64,000 nucleotides of DNA from Pelagovum pacificum (GTDB lineage: Bacteria > Pseudomonadota > Alphaproteobacteria > Rhodobacterales > Rhodobacteraceae): the NCBI RefSeq assembly GCF_016134045.1, contig NZ_CP065915.1, positions 1,984,001 to 2,048,000 of the forward strand, written 5' to 3'. The position numbers and the translations under genes were made by a program. The notes beneath the pieces were generated by a model that ran no database searches, was not told where the DNA came from, and was given only the letters and a program-made list of their open reading frames with translations. Below, in pieces: positions 7,803 to 16,338 of the stretch (positions within the stretch are counted from its first letter, which is position 1; the number at the start of each line of letters is the position of its first letter).

Positions 7803-8972
7803 ATGGCATTCAAGAGGACTTCGGTCGCCGCGATGGCGGCCCTTCTCGCCACCACCTCGCTCGCCCATGCCGGCGGCATCGACCGGCTTCGCACTCCGCT
7901 TGGTCTGCTGTTCGAAGACGGAAGCGGCGCGAACCTGACGCTGTCCTACGGCACGCCCGACGTGAGCGGGACCTATGGCCCGGCGCTCGGCGGCGGCAGC
8001 ACCGGTGACATGGCCGGCAGCTTCATCAACTACAGCTTCACGTTGAAGACCCAGCTGAACGACCGTATCGGCCTGATGTTCACCAGCTTTTCGCCCTATG
8101 GCGCGAATGCCGATTACATGCAGGGACCCTACACCGGGCTGTCTGCGGACTGGGATGCGGACGGTTCCACCATCCTCGCCAGCTACCGGCTGAACCCGAA
8201 CTTCATCTTCTACGGCGGTGCGCGGATCACGACGAGCCAGGCTGAAATCACGATCCCCGACACGCTCATCCGTGGCGGTCTCGCCGCTGCCGGTGCCGCC
8301 GGCAACGCGACGGCGGGCGCTGCTGCGGCCGCTGCCCCGGCCGGATCGCTCGCCTACAGCGCGACGACCGAGAAGAACGGCGGCACGAGCTACATCGCCG
8401 GCGCAGCCTACGAGCGCCCCGACATCGCCTTGCGCGTCGGCCTGACCTACGAGAGCGGCTACACCCACGAGTTCGAGACGGTCGAAACGCTTCCCGGCCT
8501 CGGCGTGAGCGCCTCCAGCGTCACGGAGATCGACATGCCGAGCGTCGTGACGCTCGACTTCCAGACCGGGGTCGCCGCCGACACGCTGGTCTTCGGCTCG
8601 ATCCGGCACGCCACCTGGTCGGACTGGCACGTGCGCCCGCAGGCCTATGACGCGCTGTTCGGCGAAGAGATCACCGGCTTCGACAACGACGTGACCACCT
8701 ACCAGGTCGGCGTTGGCCGCCAGTTCTCCGACGCGCTGTCGGGCTTTGCCCGCGTGACCTACGAGGCCGCCGACGGTGAAACCGCCAGCCGGCTCGCGCC
8801 GACGGACGGCACCCGCGGCATCGGCGTGGGCATGTCCTACGACGCTGGCGGCGCCGAGTTCACCATGGGCGTCGAGTACCAGAAGCTCGGCGATGCAACC
8901 GACGCGTCTGGCACCGAGTTCGAGGACAACGACGCGCTCGGCGTCTCCTTCGGGATCACCAGCGGCTTCTGA
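7803..8972 (+). CDS. FadL/OmpP1-like outer membrane protein
   Basis: A 389-residue outer-membrane beta-barrel. A signal peptide is clear (MAFKRTSVAAMAALLATTSLAHA, with cleavage before GGIDR). The rest alternates polar and aromatic strands and ends in a terminal phenylalanine (SFGITSGF), the usual barrel assembly signal. GGNSTGD/AG-like loops and the overall pattern fit the FadL/TodX (OmpP1) family, which takes up long-chain fatty acids and other hydrophobic compounds. An Ala-rich insert (about residues 158-182) looks like an extended loop. GGGAGG-like purines 8 bases upstream fix the ATG at 7803. A strong terminator follows. Confidence 0.75.
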   Translation: MAFKRTSVAAMAALLATTSLAHAGGIDRLRTPLGLLFEDGSGANLTLSYGTPDVSGTYGPALGGGSTGDMAGSFINYSFTLKTQLNDRIGLMFTSFSPYGANADYMQGPYTGLSADWDADGSTILASYRLNPNFIFYGGARITTSQAEITIPDTLIRGGLAAAGAAGNATAGAAAAAAPAGSLAYSATTEKNGGTSYIAGAAYERPDIALRVGLTYESGYTHEFETVETLPGLGVSASSVTEIDMPSVVTLDFQTGVAADTLVFGSIRHATWSDWHVRPQAYDALFGEEITGFDNDVTTYQVGVGRQFSDALSGFARVTYEAADGETASRLAPTDGTRGIGVGMSYDAGGAEFTMGVEYQKLGDATDASGTEFEDNDALGVSFGITSGF

Positions 8973-8997
8973 TCCGGACCGGATCACGGACATGACG

Positions 8998-9029
8998 GGG
9001 CCCGTCGGCATCGCGCCGGCGGGCCCTTT
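8998..9029 (+). terminator. Rho-independent terminator after FadL-like gene
   Basis: GGGCCCGTCGGC pairs with GCCGGCGGGCCC (12 bp with one G-U pair) around a five-base loop, followed by TTT. It lies 25 bases after the stop codon. Confidence 0.85.
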
Positions 9030-9097
9030 CGCTGTCATGGGTGGGGATGCGCAGGAAACGGATTGTGCGCCCCGCGCCTCGGGGCGCAGATGATCGC

Positions 9098-10012
9098 ATG
9101 ACCCAACGTTCATTGTCCCCACGGTCGTGGCTCGACCTCCTGCTTCTCGCCCTTGTCTGGGGTGGGGTGTTCCTTGCCGTGCGGCTTGCCCTGCGCGAGG
9201 TCGGACCGCTCCAGATCGTCGCAATGCGCGTCGCGGTCGCCGCGCTCGTGCTGTGGGGCATCGTGCTGGCGAGCAAATTGCCTGTGCCCCGCCGTCGCGA
9301 CACCTGGGGCGCCTTCGCGGTCATGGGCCTGCTGAACAACGTGATCCCGTTCTGGCTTATCACGTGGGGGCAGCAACATATCGACACCGGGCTGGCCTCG
9401 ATCCTCAATGCGTCCTCGGCGGTCTGGGGCGTGGGGATCGCCGCACTCGTCTTCGAAGATGAGCGCCTGACGCTGCGCAAGGTGATCGGCGTTCTGCTGG
9501 GCCTGGCCGGTGTGGCGACGGCGGTCGGCCTCGGCTCGCTGGCCTCGTTCGATCCGACGTCGCTGGCGCAACTTGCCATTCTGGGCGCGACGATGTCCTA
9601 CGGGATCGCCTCGGCATGGGGGCGGGCCACCCTGCCCGGCCTGCCGCCGCTGGTCGCAGCTGCGGGGATGCTGACCTGCTCCGCCGTGATCGCCGTGCCT
9701 CTGGCGCTGCTGACCGAAGGGCTGCCGCCGATGCCGGGCGTCCTGACGTGGGGCGCGCTGGCCTACGCCAGTGTCGTGGCGACGGCGGGGGCCTATCTGC
9801 TCTACTACCGCATTCTCGCGGCGGCGGGCAGCGGCCACACGCTGCTCGTGACGCTGATGGTCTCGCCGATCGCGATCCTGATCGGCGCGCTGGCCTTGGG
9901 CGAGACGCTGCGGCCAGAGGCCTACGTGGGGTTCACGCTCCTCGCCGCGGGCCTGATCGTGATCGACGGCCGACTTCTGGCGCGCCTTGTGCCCCGGCGA
10001 AAAGGCCTATGA
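9098..10012 (+). CDS. DMT-family (EamA) transporter
   Basis: A 304-residue, ten-helix inner-membrane transporter of the drug/metabolite superfamily. The first repeat reads LLLLALVWGGVFLAVRLALREVGPLQIVAMRVAVAALVLW, then NNVIPFWLITWGQQHIDTGLASILNASSAVWGV. The second ends VSPIAILIGALALGETLRPEAYVGF. This is the subgroup with a WGQ motif in helix 4. The ATG at 9098 leaves a basic N-terminus in the cytoplasm. An upstream in-frame start at 9041 only adds an Arg-rich stretch over the preceding intergenic region. It is convergent with mfd. The substrate is unknown. Confidence 0.85.
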   Translation: MTQRSLSPRSWLDLLLLALVWGGVFLAVRLALREVGPLQIVAMRVAVAALVLWGIVLASKLPVPRRRDTWGAFAVMGLLNNVIPFWLITWGQQHIDTGLASILNASSAVWGVGIAALVFEDERLTLRKVIGVLLGLAGVATAVGLGSLASFDPTSLAQLAILGATMSYGIASAWGRATLPGLPPLVAAAGMLTCSAVIAVPLALLTEGLPPMPGVLTWGALAYASVVATAGAYLLYYRILAAAGSGHTLLVTLMVSPIAILIGALALGETLRPEAYVGFTLLAAGLIVIDGRLLARLVPRRKGL

Positions 10013-10034
10013 CGGCGCTACGAGGCGCCGACCC

Positions 10035-13000
10035 TCACGCCGCGGACTTCGCCTTCAGCTTGTCGGCGAGGTCACGGGCCACGGCGAAGGCGCCCTTGAT
10101 CTTGTCCGCGTCGTTCTTCCAGTCGCGGCGCACGACGATCTTGTTGTCCTTCACCTTGGCGAGACCGTCCTGCGCCTGGATGAACTCGACCAGCCCCTGC
10201 GGCGAGGCGTACTTGTCGTTGTGGAAGCGGATCGTCGCGCCTTTCGGTCCGCCGTCGAGGTGGCTGATCCCGGCCTTCTTGCACATCGCCTTGATGCGAA
10301 CGACGAGCATCAGAGTATTTACTTCCTTCGGCAGTTTGCCGAAGCGGTCGATCAGCTCCGCGGCGAAGCCTTCAAGTTCAACTTTGGTCGTCAAGTCACT
10401 GAGGCGGCGATACAATCCAAGCCGCACATCGAGGTCGGGCACGTAATCCTCGGGGATCAGCACCGGCACGCCGAGGTTGATCTGCGGCGCCCACTGTCCG
10501 TCGTCGACCAGCCCCTGCGCCTCGCCCGATTTGATCTTGGCGATCTGCTCTTCCAGCATCGACTGGTAGAGTTCGTAGCCGACTTCGCGCATCTGGCCGG
10601 ACTGTTCCTCGCCCAGCAAATTGCCCGCGCCCCGGATGTCGAGGTCCTGGCTCGCAAGCGTGAAGCCCGCGCCGAGCGTGTCGAGGCTGCCGAGCACGCG
10701 CAGGCGCTTCTCGGCAAGGTCGGTCAGCCGGCCGCGCGGCTTGGTCGTCATGTAGGCGTAGGCGCGCGTCTTGGACCGGCCAACCCGGCCCCGGATCTGG
10801 TAGAGTTGGCTGAGGCCGAACATGTCCGCCCGCCAGACGACCATCGTGTTGGCCGTCGGGATGTCGAGCCCGCTCTCGACGATCGTGGTCGCCAGAAGCA
10901 CGTCGTACTTGCCGTCGTAGAAGGCGTTCATCCGGTCGTCGAGTTCGCCCGCCGCCATCTGCCCGTGCGCCGTGACGTAGCTGCATTCGGGGACCTGGTC
11001 CTTCAGGAACTGCTCCATCTCCGGCATGTCCGAGATGCGCGGCACGACGAAGAAGCTCTGCCCGCCCCGGTAGCGTTCGCGCAGCAGCGCCTCGCGGATC
11101 GTGATTGTGTCGAATTCGGAGACGTAGGTGCGGATCGAAAGCCGGTCGACGGGCGGAGTGCCGATGATCGACAGCTCGCGCACTCCCGACAGTGACAGCT
11201 GCAGCGTGCGCGGGATCGGCGTCGCCGTGAGCGTGAGGACGTGGACATCCGTGCGCAACTGCTTGAGCCGCTCCTTGTGGCCGACGCCGAAGCGCTGTTC
11301 CTCGTCGATGATGAGCAGGCCGAGGTTGCGGAACTTAATCGACTTCGCCAACAGCGCGTGGGTGCCGACGACGATGTCGACATCGCCAGAGGTCATGCCG
11401 GTGCGGGTCTCGCTCGCCTCCTTCTGGCCGACGAAACGCGACAGGGAGCGAACCTTGATCGGGAACCCCCGGAAGCGCTCGCGGAAGCTCTGGGCGTGCT
11501 GGCGGGCCAGCAGCGTCGTCGGGGCAACGACGGCGACCTGCACGCCGGACATCGCCGCCACGAAGGCCGCGCGCATCGCGACCTCGGTCTTGCCGAAGCC
11601 GACGTCACCGCAGATCAGCCGGTCCATCGGGCTGCCGGCTTCCATGTCCTCGAGCACCTGTTCGATCGCGGTCAGCTGATCGTCGGTCTCCGTATAGGGG
11701 AAGCGGGCGAGAAACTGCTCCCACATGCCATCGGGCGGCGTCAGCACCGGCGCGGTGCGCAGCGCGCGCTCCGCGGCGACGCGGATCAGCCGCTCGGCCA
11801 TCTCGCGGATGCGCTCCTTCAGGCGGGCCTTCTTGGCCTGCCACGCGCCGCCGCCAAGCTTGTCGAGCAGCCCCTCCTCGTGTCCGTAACGGGACAGGAG
11901 TTCGATATTCTCCACCGGCAGGTAAAGCTTCGACTGTTCGGCATATTCGAGCACGAGACATTCGTGCGCCGCGCCCGCCGCCGTGACGACCTCGAGCCCG
12001 TGATACCGGCCGACGCCGTGGTCGACGTGAACCACCAGATCGCCGGGCGTGAGGCTCTGCGTTTCGGTCAGGAAGTTCTCGGCCCGCCGGCGGCGCTTCG
12101 GCGCGCGGATCAGCCGGTCGCCAAGCACGTCCTGCTCGGAAATCACCGTCACGCGGCCCTCGCCGAGCGGCCCCTCGAAACCGGATTCCAGTGCCCAGAC
12201 AGCAAGATGCACGCCACTCTTGCCAACGCGCGTGAAGTCGGAGACGTGGATCGTCTCGACCAGACCCTCGTCCTCGATCAGGCCCGAGAGGCGTTCGCGC
12301 GCGCCTTCGGAGTAGGAGGCGATCAGGACCGGTCCGTCTTCCAGCTTCTTGCGGACATGATCGGCGAGCGCCCCGAAGAGCGAGATGTTCTCCTGCTGCC
12401 GCTCGGGGGCGAAGCTGCGCCCGATCCGCCCGCCCGCGTCGATGACGCCCGGCCCGGTGGCCTGCGGCAGTGGCGAGAATTGCAACACCCGCCGCCCGCC
12501 GATGGCCTTGGTCCAGCCGGCGTCGTCGAGATAGAGCGTCGAGGGTGCGGCGGGCTTGTAGACCGTGTCGACCCGGCCCTTCTGGCCGAGCGCGTGCCGG
12601 CGCGTCTCGTAGGCGTCCTCGATCATCGTCCAGCGGCTGTCGCGGACCGCGTCGCTCTGGTCGTCGAGCGTGACGGAGGCTCCGGGAAGATAGTCGAACA
12701 GCGTCTCGAGCTTCTCGTGGAAGAAGCCGAGCCAGTGCTCGACGCCCTGATGCTTGCGTCCCGCGCTCACCGCCTCGTAGAGCGGGTCGTCGCTGCCCGC
12801 CGCGCCGAACTCGATCCGGTAGGTCTGGCGGAATCGGGTAATCGCCGCCTCGTCGAGGATGACCTCGGACACGGGGGCGAGTTCAACCTGGCTCAGCTTC
12901 TCTGTCGTGCGTTGAGTCGCCGCGTCGAACCGGCGGGCCCCGTCGAGCGTGTCGCCGAACAGATCGAGCCGGATCGGCCCGCTTTCACCCGGGGGATAGA

Positions 13001-13490
13001 TGTCGATGATGCCGCCCCGCACCGCGTAGTCGCCGGGCTCCATCACCGTAGGGGCCTGTGTGAAGCCCATCCGCACGAGGAAAGACCGCAGCGCCGCCTC
13101 GTCGATGCGGCTGCCGACGGTGGCGTGGAACGCCGCCTCGCGCAGGGTCTCGCGCGCGGGGACTTTCTGCGTGGCGGCGTTGATCGTGGTGAGCAGAACG
13201 AACCGCTCCGGCATCCCGTGGACGAGCGCGGCGAGCGTCGCCATCCGCGAGGCCGAGATGTCGGCGTTCGGCGAGACGCGGTCGTAGGGCAGACAGTCCC
13301 AGCCGGGGAAGGTGATGACCGGCATGGAGGGCGCGAAGAAGGCGAGCGCGGATTGCATCGCCGCCAGCCGCTTGTCGTCGCGCGCGACATGGATCACCGG
13401 GCCGGAGGTCTTGTCGACCTCGGCCAGCAGGAGCCGCGCGTCGAACCCTTCGGGCGCGCCGCCGACGGAAATACGGTTGGTTTCGGCCAT
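10035..13490 (-). CDS. mfd: Transcription-repair coupling factor Mfd
   Basis: Removes RNA polymerase stalled at DNA lesions and recruits UvrA. The 1151-residue length is typical. Domain order is a degenerate UvrB-like N-terminal module, then the RNA-polymerase-interacting domain (LTPGDLVVHVDHGVGRYHGLEV), then a superfamily 2 translocase with Walker A GDVGFGKTEVAMRAAF, the DEEQRFGVGHKE box, TATPIPRTL and the TRG-type segment VVWRADMFGLSQLYQIRGRVGRS, and finally a C-terminal UvrA-masking domain. The ATG at 13490 has AGGAAG upstream. The longer frame from 13547 lacks support. Confidence 0.97.
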   Translation of the reverse strand: MAETNRISVGGAPEGFDARLLLAEVDKTSGPVIHVARDDKRLAAMQSALAFFAPSMPVITFPGWDCLPYDRVSPNADISASRMATLAALVHGMPERFVLLTTINAATQKVPARETLREAAFHATVGSRIDEAALRSFLVRMGFTQAPTVMEPGDYAVRGGIIDIYPPGESGPIRLDLFGDTLDGARRFDAATQRTTEKLSQVELAPVSEVILDEAAITRFRQTYRIEFGAAGSDDPLYEAVSAGRKHQGVEHWLGFFHEKLETLFDYLPGASVTLDDQSDAVRDSRWTMIEDAYETRRHALGQKGRVDTVYKPAAPSTLYLDDAGWTKAIGGRRVLQFSPLPQATGPGVIDAGGRIGRSFAPERQQENISLFGALADHVRKKLEDGPVLIASYSEGARERLSGLIEDEGLVETIHVSDFTRVGKSGVHLAVWALESGFEGPLGEGRVTVISEQDVLGDRLIRAPKRRRRAENFLTETQSLTPGDLVVHVDHGVGRYHGLEVVTAAGAAHECLVLEYAEQSKLYLPVENIELLSRYGHEEGLLDKLGGGAWQAKKARLKERIREMAERLIRVAAERALRTAPVLTPPDGMWEQFLARFPYTETDDQLTAIEQVLEDMEAGSPMDRLICGDVGFGKTEVAMRAAFVAAMSGVQVAVVAPTTLLARQHAQSFRERFRGFPIKVRSLSRFVGQKEASETRTGMTSGDVDIVVGTHALLAKSIKFRNLGLLIIDEEQRFGVGHKERLKQLRTDVHVLTLTATPIPRTLQLSLSGVRELSIIGTPPVDRLSIRTYVSEFDTITIREALLRERYRGGQSFFVVPRISDMPEMEQFLKDQVPECSYVTAHGQMAAGELDDRMNAFYDGKYDVLLATTIVESGLDIPTANTMVVWRADMFGLSQLYQIRGRVGRSKTRAYAYMTTKPRGRLTDLAEKRLRVLGSLDTLGAGFTLASQDLDIRGAGNLLGEEQSGQMREVGYELYQSMLEEQIAKIKSGEAQGLVDDGQWAPQINLGVPVLIPEDYVPDLDVRLGLYRRLSDLTTKVELEGFAAELIDRFGKLPKEVNTLMLVVRIKAMCKKAGISHLDGGPKGATIRFHNDKYASPQGLVEFIQAQDGLAKVKDNKIVVRRDWKNDADKIKGAFAVARDLADKLKAKSAA

Positions 13491-13614
13491 GCCGGTCACT
13501 TCCTGAAACGGGGCGCACTCTCTCCCCCGGATGACGCGTCCTGTCAACCTTCAGCCACGTGGAGCGCCTGCGGCGCGCTTGATGTCCGCCCGCGCCTGCG
13601 GCCCGGGCTGGTCA

Positions 13615-13712
13615 GGGGGCTGTCTGCCCCCTCCGGGCCTGACGGCCCGTTCACCCCCGAGAATATTTGTCGGCCCAAAGAATGGACAAGGGCGCGTTAA
13701 GGTTAATGTGCG
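13615..13712 (+). repeat. Dispersed roseobacter-type repeat, copy A
   Basis: Starts with a GGGGGC...GCCCCC hairpin, then GGGCCTGACGGCCC, then the box TTCACCCCCGAGAATATTTG, and ends with GCGCGTTAAGGTTAATG. The same order recurs at 31303-31400 (opposite strand) and, without the TTAA end, at 40681-40755. It lies between mfd and the next gene and contains no credible ORF. Confidence 0.8.
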
Positions 13713-13764
13713 GCTCGCAAAGAGGTCGACGGCATGGCCGACCGGCACTTTGCCGGCGGCGCGC

Positions 13765-14298
13765 TCAGAACGCGTTGAACAGGTAGCTGCGGTCGAGGTT
13801 CTGCCACATGCCCCACAACGCGGTGACGAAGATCGAGACCATGCCGATGAACTGCGTATACTGCCGGTGGCGGATCAGGAACTTGTCGAGTTCTTCCCCC
13901 TCCGGATCGGCGCGGCGGATCACGGTGGCCGTGCGGATCGACAGCGCCCCGACCAGCGACATCGGAAAGCCGATCAGGAACAGCGCCTGCGCGAACTCGA
14001 CGTCGTAGACAAAGCCGAGGATGGCGAGCGCGGTCAGCACGAAACAGACGAAGCCGAGAAGGATCAGGCCCGACACCCCGGCGATGTGCAGGATGCGGTT
14101 GACGTTGACGCGGACGATATCCTCGAGATCCTGGCGCGCTTCGCCGCCATCCTTGCGGGCGCGGGTGAGCATGTCGAACGGCACGCCGAGGACCCAATGG
14201 CTCGCCGTCGACCACACGACCGCGAGCGCGATCCAGAACCAAAGGTTCGAGAACGACCGCATGTCGATCACTTCGAAGATTGTCTGCGTCCAACTCAA
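13765..14298 (-). CDS. Membrane protein of the family annotated 'component of SufBCD complex' (function unproven)
   Basis: A 177-residue protein with about four hydrophobic helices (LWFWIALAVVWSTASHW; IAGVSGLILLGFVCFVLTALAILGFVYDV; ALFLIGFPMSLVGALSI; FIGMVSIFVTALWGMW). The opening FEVIDMRSFSNLW block is what I remember from Rhodobacteraceae proteins that carry the database label 'component of SufBCD complex'. Nothing here supports a role in iron-sulfur assembly. The frame starts at TTG (14298). The next in-frame ATG would remove 12 residues including the conserved FEVID, so I prefer TTG. The gene is divergent from hemB. Confidence 0.6.
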   Translation of the reverse strand: MSWTQTIFEVIDMRSFSNLWFWIALAVVWSTASHWVLGVPFDMLTRARKDGGEARQDLEDIVRVNVNRILHIAGVSGLILLGFVCFVLTALAILGFVYDVEFAQALFLIGFPMSLVGALSIRTATVIRRADPEGEELDKFLIRHRQYTQFIGMVSIFVTALWGMWQNLDRSYLFNAF

Positions 14299-14424
14299 GG
14301 GGGACAGCCCGGTTCGCCTGGATTGTATTTTCGGCGGACCCTAGCGACAGCCGCGACCATTGCCCATACTTGTGAGGTGCGAATTTACGTGGCACTCGAC
14401 CTTTGTGACACGAAAGGCCCGCCC

Positions 14425-15423
14425 ATGACTCCCATAAACGCTCGTTTTCCCAGCTATCGCCCCCGCCGCCTGAGACGAAGCGCCGCGCTGCGCGACATGG
14501 TGCGCGAGACCACGCTGACCCCGGCGGACTTCATCTGGCCGGTCTTCGTGATGGACGGCGAAGACGGAGAGGAGGCGATCCCCTCAATGCCCGGCGTCTC
14601 GCGACTGACCGTCGACCGGGTCGCGAAGGCGGCGGTCGAGGCGCACGCGCTCGGCATTCCGGCGATCTGCATCTTCCCCTACACGCCCCTGTCGGCGCGC
14701 ACGGCGGACTGCGCGATGGCCTGGGACATGGACAATATCGCCAACCGGGCGATCCGCGCGGTGAAGGCGGCGGTACCGGGGATGGCGGTGATGACCGACA
14801 TCGCGCTCGACCCCTACAACATCGACGGGCAGGACGGCTTCGTGGAGGACGGCTACGTCGTCAATGACCGCACCGTGGAGGCACTCGTGAAGATGGCGCT
14901 GGCGCAGGCGGAGTCCGGGGCCGACATCCTCGGCCCGTCCGACATGATGGACGGCCGGATCGGCGCGATGCGGCAGGCGCTGGAAAGCGAGGGGCATCAG
15001 CATGTTGCGATCCTCTCTTACAGTGCCAAGTACGCCTCCGCCTTCTACGGGCCGTTCCGCGATGCGGTCGGGGCCTCGGCCGCGCTGAAGGGTGACAAGA
15101 CGACCTATCAGATCGACCCGGGCAACGGTGACGAGGCGCTGCGCATGATCGCGCGGGACCTCGACGAGGGGGCGGACATGGTAATGGTGAAGCCGGGGAT
15201 GGCCTACCTCGACATCTGCCATCGCGTGAAAGCCGAGTTCGGCGTGCCGACCTTCGCCTACCAGGTGTCGGGCGAATACGCGATGCTTCAGGCGGCAGCG
15301 GCGAACGGTTGGCTCGACGGAAAGAAGGTGATGATGGAAAGCCTTCTTGCCTTCAAAAGAGCGGGTTGCGACGGGATCCTCACCTATTTCGCGCCGGAAG
15401 CCTCGCGGCTTCTGCAAGGCTAG
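14425..15423 (+). CDS. hemB: Porphobilinogen synthase (delta-aminolevulinic acid dehydratase)
   Basis: Condenses two 5-aminolevulinate molecules to porphobilinogen, the second committed step of tetrapyrrole synthesis. At 332 residues it has the usual length. The first Schiff-base lysine is in SYSAKYASAFYGPFR and the second in MVMVKPGMAYLD. The zinc-type cysteine cluster is replaced by an Asp/Ala-rich segment (DIALDPYNIDGQDG), as in magnesium/potassium-dependent alphaproteobacterial enzymes. The ATG at 14425 with AAAGG upstream is clear. The much longer open frame reaching back to 13531 is accidental. It ends tail to tail with the methyltransferase gene, sharing four bases. Confidence 0.97.
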   Translation: MTPINARFPSYRPRRLRRSAALRDMVRETTLTPADFIWPVFVMDGEDGEEAIPSMPGVSRLTVDRVAKAAVEAHALGIPAICIFPYTPLSARTADCAMAWDMDNIANRAIRAVKAAVPGMAVMTDIALDPYNIDGQDGFVEDGYVVNDRTVEALVKMALAQAESGADILGPSDMMDGRIGAMRQALESEGHQHVAILSYSAKYASAFYGPFRDAVGASAALKGDKTTYQIDPGNGDEALRMIARDLDEGADMVMVKPGMAYLDICHRVKAEFGVPTFAYQVSGEYAMLQAAAANGWLDGKKVMMESLLAFKRAGCDGILTYFAPEASRLLQG

Positions 15424-16229
15424 GGCTTTCGCGCCGCGATACAGAGGTTGAGCGCGGGACGGCCCTCCGGGACCGTGTCGCCGTTCAGTCTGTCGGCGGC
15501 GTCAACCATGGTGCGGGCGAGCGCGATCAGGGCGGCAGACGGGCCGCGCCGGCGCTCGTTCCGGCGCACGTCGGGAAGCAGGTTCGCCTCGATCATCGGT
15601 TTGCCGAGCCCGTAGAGCAGATTGTGAACGAACGGCAGGCACCAGCGGGTCTGGGCGATCTGTTCGATAACGTCGAAACCGGCGTCGGTGACCTGCTGGT
15701 GAAGCTCTTCGGGGCGATAGAGCCGCTCGTGCCCGGCCCAGATGCCGGCGAAGGTGCCGGTCGAGACATGCCGCTTGAAAACCGCCTCGCCGATCCAGTT
15801 CACCGGATCCCAGGCGAAGGGATAGCCGGCGTGCGGCACCGTCGCGAGCAACAGACCGTCGGGGACGAGGACACGCGCAGCCTCCGACAGGCCGAGCGCC
15901 GGGTCGGGCATATGTTCGAGAACTTCGGACATCACGATGACGTCGAAGCTGTTGTCGTCAAAGGGCAAACACTCGGCCTGCACCTGTCGGAAGGTGGAGG
16001 TTGGATGCGCGGCCCGCGCGGCCGCGAGCGCGGATGTGTCCGCATCGACCCCCGTCGCACTGGCGCCGAGCTGGTCGTAGACGGCGAAGTAATAGCCCCG
16101 CCCACAGCCGATATCGAGGATGCGCGGGCCGTCCGGCGCCTCTCGATGCAGGCTCCGGGCGATCCATTGGGCGCGGCGCCGGAACGCGGGATCGGGGTCG
16201 CGGGCGAACGGGTCCTTGTCGGAATTCAC
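15420..16229 (-). CDS. Class I SAM-dependent methyltransferase
   Basis: A Rossmann-fold methyltransferase. Motif I is RILDIGCGRGYYFAVYD, followed by ATGVDAD (motif II) and FDVIVMSEVLEHMPDPALGLSEAARVLVPDG (motifs post-I to III), the Methyltransf_11 pattern. The substrate is unknown. It is divergent from a group 4 glycosyltransferase gene, so a glycolipid or polysaccharide target is possible. The start is uncertain. The GTG at 16229 (VNSDKDPFARD) leaves a 109-base divergent promoter region, whereas the ATG at 16340 would overlap the neighbouring start codon and leave none. Confidence 0.75.
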   Translation of the reverse strand: MNSDKDPFARDPDPAFRRRAQWIARSLHREAPDGPRILDIGCGRGYYFAVYDQLGASATGVDADTSALAAARAAHPTSTFRQVQAECLPFDDNSFDVIVMSEVLEHMPDPALGLSEAARVLVPDGLLLATVPHAGYPFAWDPVNWIGEAVFKRHVSTGTFAGIWAGHERLYRPEELHQQVTDAGFDVIEQIAQTRWCLPFVHNLLYGLGKPMIEANLLPDVRRNERRRGPSAALIALARTMVDAADRLNGDTVPEGRPALNLCIAARKP

Positions 16230-16338
16230 GACCTTTTCCAAGCTGTTGCGGGCTGACCCTGCCTTGACGGCTGCCGGCGCAGGAGAGTAGCAAAGGTGGC
16301 TGCTGTCAACTCCGGCCCGGAAAGTCCTGTTTGCTGTC

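Noticed and set aside
11241..13700. A long open frame opposite mfd
   Set aside because: It is a shadow of mfd in a GC-rich genome. The protein is Arg/His/Val-rich with no recognisable domain, whereas the mfd strand has full conserved motifs.
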